From contig JAUZPI010000013.1 of the NCBI GenBank assembly GCA_030706015.1, positions 1 to 64,000 on the forward strand: 64,000 bases of DNA, written 5' to 3'. Source of the DNA: Bacillota bacterium. Its GTDB lineage: Bacteria > Bacillota > Clostridia > Clostridiales > Clostridiaceae. Position numbers and translations under genes: made by a program. Under the pieces are notes generated by a model. That model did not search any database and had not been told where the DNA came from. It saw only the letters and a program-made list of their open reading frames with translations. Below are positions 60,721 through 64,000 of this stretch, piece after piece. Positions within the stretch are counted from its first letter, which is position 1. Each line of letters starts with the position of its first letter.

Positions 60721-60756
60721 GTTAGGATACAATATGCAGATAACATGAGGTGAATT

Positions 60757-61674
60757 ATGATTTACGAAACAGTTGGAAGAAAATTCTACATCGGATACAG
60801 TCATCCCATTCTTCATAGTGATGCAGCTCTTATAAGCGAGAAGCCAGCTGAGAAATGCTTTCGATTGATATTAATAGAAAAAGGCTCTGGAATAATATGC
60901 TTTGACAAACATTCTATAAGTTTTATGGCACCAGCCCTGTTATGTATTAATGAATTAGAGGTTCCTGAGTTTAAGAACTGTCCTGATATAACTGCTAGAT
61001 GCATATATTTTTATCCTCATATAATCAATACTCTATTTAATTTTGAAAACATTAGATATTCAGAGGATGGAGTTACCTTTATGGATCAGGACTGCTATCT
61101 TCTTTTACCATTTATACATCGTGAGGATAGCTACAGCGGTCTATTTTCTATTGGTCCTAATACATTTTCAAGAGTATCCAAGCTATTTGATTCTGTAGGA
61201 AAGGAACTTATTCAGCAGCATGATATGTTCTGGCCCTGTCGTTCTCGTTCCTATTTCCTTGAACTGCTTATATTAATAACAAAGCTTTTCGATTCAAGAA
61301 AGCACTCTGCAGGAGACAATTTTTCATCAGCCTCAGACAGTGTTGAGAATTTAATAAGCTATTTACATAACAATTATCAAGAGAAGATTACACTAGACCA
61401 GCTTGCAGTTATGTTTAACACAAATCGTACTTCCTTAAATGAACAATTCTATAAGGCTACAAATTTCTCAATTATAGATTATTTGATAAAACTTAGAATT
61501 AATCTGGCAGCTACAATGCTTAGAGATACCAAACTTCCTGTTTCAGAGATTATGGACAGAGTAGGCTTCAATGATAATGCACATTTTTGGAGAACCTTTA
61601 AAAAGCATACCGGGCTTTCACCCAAGGAATATAGAGACGAGTACTGTTGGATTAAAAGTCCTGAAATTAAATAA
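60757..61674 (+). CDS. AraC-family transcriptional regulator
   Basis: A 305-residue regulator. Residues ~1-190 form a variable N-terminal sensor, with a cupin-like start (LILIEKGSGIICFD). Residues ~205-300 carry the two AraC helix-turn-helix units: ITLDQLAVMFNTNRTSLNEQ and VSEIMDRVGFNDNAHFWRTF, then KKHTGLSPKEYR. Divergent from the MBL lipoprotein gene (200-base gap), so it may control it. The ligand is unknown. A GAGGTGAATT SD precedes the ATG. Confidence 0.92.
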   Translation: MIYETVGRKFYIGYSHPILHSDAALISEKPAEKCFRLILIEKGSGIICFDKHSISFMAPALLCINELEVPEFKNCPDITARCIYFYPHIINTLFNFENIRYSEDGVTFMDQDCYLLLPFIHREDSYSGLFSIGPNTFSRVSKLFDSVGKELIQQHDMFWPCRSRSYFLELLILITKLFDSRKHSAGDNFSSASDSVENLISYLHNNYQEKITLDQLAVMFNTNRTSLNEQFYKATNFSIIDYLIKLRINLAATMLRDTKLPVSEIMDRVGFNDNAHFWRTFKKHTGLSPKEYRDEYCWIKSPEIK

Positions 61675-61814
61675 AATACATTACGATATTGACAGACGAT
61701 TTTAATTTAACAATTTATTCACAATTACAATTTATCACCATTCTTCCATCTATTACATTGTGTGATACAATTATATAAGATACATAGGAAAAGTTAAAAA
61801 GGTGGGATTTATTG

Positions 61815-62639
61815 ATGCAGGACAAAATTATTGAATCACTATTAAATGTATTACCTTTGCTAAAGGATATTTTACAGGAAGATGTTACAACATGTATTAC
61901 AGACAAAGAGAAATTCTTAGGATACTTTCCAGGCGAAAGAGTTAGAATAGATACCAATATAGGAGATCCTTTACCTAAGGGTGATCCTTTACTTCAGTGC
62001 ATGAGAGAAAACAGAGCAATATCTTCAGTGGTACCAAGGGAGGTATGCGGCTTTCCATTCAAGATGATTACCTGCCCTATACAGGACTCAAACGGCGAAA
62101 TTATTGGAGCTGTTGGCTTTGCAAAAAGCCTGGAGGAAAGACACCAGGTAAAAGATGCATCTGCTGCACTGCACAATTCTATTGAACAAGCCAATATAAG
62201 CATCCAGCAAATCTCCAGCGGATCTCAGCACCTATCTGATATGATGGCAAGTATTGAAGAATCCACTAAGCTGGCAGAAGAAAAAATTAAACAAACCCAT
62301 GAAATAACTAGTTTAATTGAACATATCTCCTCTCAATCAAACCTTCTTGGTTTAAATGCTGCCATAGAAGCAGCCAGAGCTGGCGAGTTTGGTAAGGGCT
62401 TTACGGTGGTAGCTCAAGAGATGAGAAAGCTTTCTCAGGTCAGCAGCGATTCTACTAAAAAAATAGTAGCCGAACTTTCAGCAATGACAAAGGTTATAGA
62501 GGAGATTACAGAAAAGATGAACAAAGCTGGCGAGGTTGCAGAAAGCCAGGCTGCTGCCACAAAAGAAATTACTGCAACCCTTGAACAGATAACCTCCAGT
62601 TCAGAAACTCTTTTAAGTGTAACTGCAAATAGAGTATAA
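61815..62639 (+). CDS. Soluble methyl-accepting chemotaxis-like protein
   Basis: A 274-residue cytoplasmic receptor with no membrane helix. Residues ~5-110 form a PAS-like or YfmS-type sensor (LPLLKDILQEDVTTCITDKE, GDPLPKGDPLLQCMREN, FPFKMITCPIQDSNGEIIGA). Residues ~130-270 are a short MCP signalling coiled coil with tip QSNLLGLNAAIEAARAGEFG. A conserved Cys in VTTCITD could bind a cofactor or ligand. ATG 61815 follows AAAGGTGGG by 9 bases. A terminator follows at 62660. Confidence 0.88.
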   Translation: MQDKIIESLLNVLPLLKDILQEDVTTCITDKEKFLGYFPGERVRIDTNIGDPLPKGDPLLQCMRENRAISSVVPREVCGFPFKMITCPIQDSNGEIIGAVGFAKSLEERHQVKDASAALHNSIEQANISIQQISSGSQHLSDMMASIEESTKLAEEKIKQTHEITSLIEHISSQSNLLGLNAAIEAARAGEFGKGFTVVAQEMRKLSQVSSDSTKKIVAELSAMTKVIEEITEKMNKAGEVAESQAAATKEITATLEQITSSSETLLSVTANRV

Positions 62640-62658
62640 GTTGCTTTATAGTAACGAA

Positions 62659-62693
62659 AATTAGGCTTACTTGTACCCAAGTAAGCCTTTTCC
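62659..62693. terminator. Bidirectional terminator between the soluble MCP and the lipoprotein gene
   Basis: AGGCTTACTT-GTACCC-AAGTAAGCCTTTT, 10-bp perfect stem with a T-run. Confidence 0.85.
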
Positions 62694-62695
62694 TG

Positions 62696-63913
62696 TTACA
62701 ATCCTTTTTTTATTTCATAAATATAGTATTTGTATTTAAGCGGTCCATTGCTTCCATCGCTGTAGTAATATTTAAAAATAAATCGATTATCCTTTGCATC
62801 AAAAACAATGTTCCCAAAAGCTGGCGTACCAAGCTCTTCTATAGGTATCCTTCTTACTCCGCTTATTTTGTCACCATTAACATATCCAATATACGTACTT
62901 CTACTTGATTTATTACTGCCAATACTTGATTTTTCCTCACCATAATATATAAAATTATCCGTGCTGCTAAGATTTACTGTAGGATATCTTAAAGACTCAG
63001 TATTACTTAATCCATCTCTATCTCTTAGGTTAGTTACCTCCGTTAGCTTATCATTTTGCATATCATATCTTAATATACCATTTTCCGTAGAATTGACTGT
63101 ATATATTATCTTCCCATCTTTAGTCATGTCAGTAATAAAATTTAGCTTCTCAACCTTGCTAGGAACTTGTGGTTTCTCCAATTTATATTGGTAAATCCCA
63201 GAAACAGCCACACCATCTTTAATACCCCAAAATATTTGAGTGTAGATAGAGTTATTATATTTACTATAGAAGAACATATATGGATTTATCTCAGCTGCTG
63301 GTGTACTCTTTACAATCACTTTTCCTGTTTCCAGGTCTATTATTCTGAATAATGTCCCATTTTTATCATTACTATACTTATCTACGATATACATATATTT
63401 ATCGCTACCTTTTACCAATCCCAAAGAAACAGCACTGCTGTATGAGTTATCCTTATTAGGCACATAATTAGATTCATTAATTTCCTTTTCTATATCTTCT
63501 AATCCATAAATTACTTTACTAGTATTTGTCTTTAAATCATATATACCAAATTTTCCGTCCTGCATATATACTAGTTTATCCCTGTCTCCCCATTGTGATA
63601 TGTGCTGCCCATTAATCGTATTTATTAGAGTAAGTTTTGAAGTATTTACATTAACATTATAAATATCATACTGTGTTCCAACATTATCAATTGCAATAAA
63701 ATCATTATCATCCTTCCAAATCAATGGCTCTATATTTTTATCTATAGATAATTCCTTTACTTTGTTAAATTCGTACTCATTATTTGCTGCATTCAGCTCC
63801 CTTTTGGAATCATTACTTAATATTATTTCCTTGCTTTTATCTCCGCACCCAATAAGCCCAAAGGCACATATTATTGATAATCCTAAGATAACTGCTTTTT
63901 TAAATTTTAACAT
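62696..63913 (-). CDS. Lipoprotein, probable beta-propeller
   Basis: A 405-residue lipoprotein with signal peptide and lipobox LIGC (Cys ~23). The mature part has repeated short blocks, each with a polar turn and D-G or N-G (KLVYMQDGKFGIYDLKTNTS, KYMYIVDKYSNDKNGTLFRI, GKIIYTVNSTENGILRYDMQ), like a TolB/WD40-type propeller. No catalytic motif is seen. Function unknown; an extracellular binding or scaffold role is inferred. An AGGGAGATGGTGAA SD precedes ATG 63913. The gene is complete; only 87 bases follow to the window end. Confidence 0.75.
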   Translation of the reverse strand: MLKFKKAVILGLSIICAFGLIGCGDKSKEIILSNDSKRELNAANNEYEFNKVKELSIDKNIEPLIWKDDNDFIAIDNVGTQYDIYNVNVNTSKLTLINTINGQHISQWGDRDKLVYMQDGKFGIYDLKTNTSKVIYGLEDIEKEINESNYVPNKDNSYSSAVSLGLVKGSDKYMYIVDKYSNDKNGTLFRIIDLETGKVIVKSTPAAEINPYMFFYSKYNNSIYTQIFWGIKDGVAVSGIYQYKLEKPQVPSKVEKLNFITDMTKDGKIIYTVNSTENGILRYDMQNDKLTEVTNLRDRDGLSNTESLRYPTVNLSSTDNFIYYGEEKSSIGSNKSSRSTYIGYVNGDKISGVRRIPIEELGTPAFGNIVFDAKDNRFIFKYYYSDGSNGPLKYKYYIYEIKKGL

Positions 63914-64000
63914 TTCACCATCTCCCTCACTAATTTACATTTAATATAGCACCAAGTTCTTTCCAAAATTGCTCAACTTATTTCCAAGTTGTTTCCTAGT

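Overview
The window looks like chromosome from a low-GC Gram-positive anaerobe, most likely a Clostridium sensu stricto or close relative. The DNA is AT-rich, genes carry strong AGGAGG-type ribosome binding sites with frequent TTG and GTG starts, and the content fits: a sensory [FeFe]-hydrogenase-like protein, a MocR regulator, FloA/NfeD, and many small GNAT and MFS genes. No rRNA, tRNA, CRISPR array or replication origin is visible. All calls were made by reading the sequence; no database search was run.

Layout. 0-1 kb: an IS607-type element with a decayed tnpA and a tnpB that runs off the left edge. 1-6 kb and 8.4-8.6 kb: arrays of a structured repeat of about 97 bp, interleaved with an MFS efflux gene, an isochorismatase-fold hydrolase and a serine hydrolase lipoprotein. 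5.9-11.3 kb: a chemosensory cluster without CheA (CheR, HD-GYP, degenerate CheY, MCP without a sensor domain, CheW), driven by two near-identical promoters. 11.7-22.7 kb: mixed metabolic and membrane genes, including malQ with a LacI-type operator, a MocR/aminotransferase pair and a B12-binding-type radical SAM protein. 22.7-26.2 kb: small genes on the minus strand (Doc toxin with antitoxin, GNAT, hypotheticals) separated by four imperfect palindromes that look like integron attC sites. 26.5-31.2 kb: a TrmB regulator with a split TauE/SafE transporter, a HAD phosphatase and a hydrogenase-like chemoreceptor. 31.2-34 kb: decayed genes (truncated aminoglycoside nucleotidyltransferase, TnpB omega-RNA-like relic, internally deleted hydrolase, 5'-truncated CPBP protease). 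35.4-36.9 kb: an MFS drug exporter behind a leader peptide and two mutually exclusive hairpins. 37-47 kb: a DUF6270-like gene, glgB, a homocysteine methyltransferase-like gene, and a kinase/nfeD/floA/LytTR-regulator operon. 48-52 kb: a TetR remnant, an Rpn nuclease with coding tandem repeats, and an autoregulated TetR with an esterase. 52.8-58.2 kb: a two-component system with an ABC transporter. 58.3-64 kb: GNAT, metallo-beta-lactamase-fold lipoprotein, AraC regulator, soluble chemoreceptor and a lipoprotein.

The strongest candidates for undescribed biology are (1) the structured repeat family, 17 copies whose stems vary by compensating changes and whose ends supply ribosome binding sites to some genes and C-terminal tails to others; (2) the attC-like cassette array in a clostridial background; and (3) the leader-peptide attenuator of the MFS exporter at 35.5 kb.
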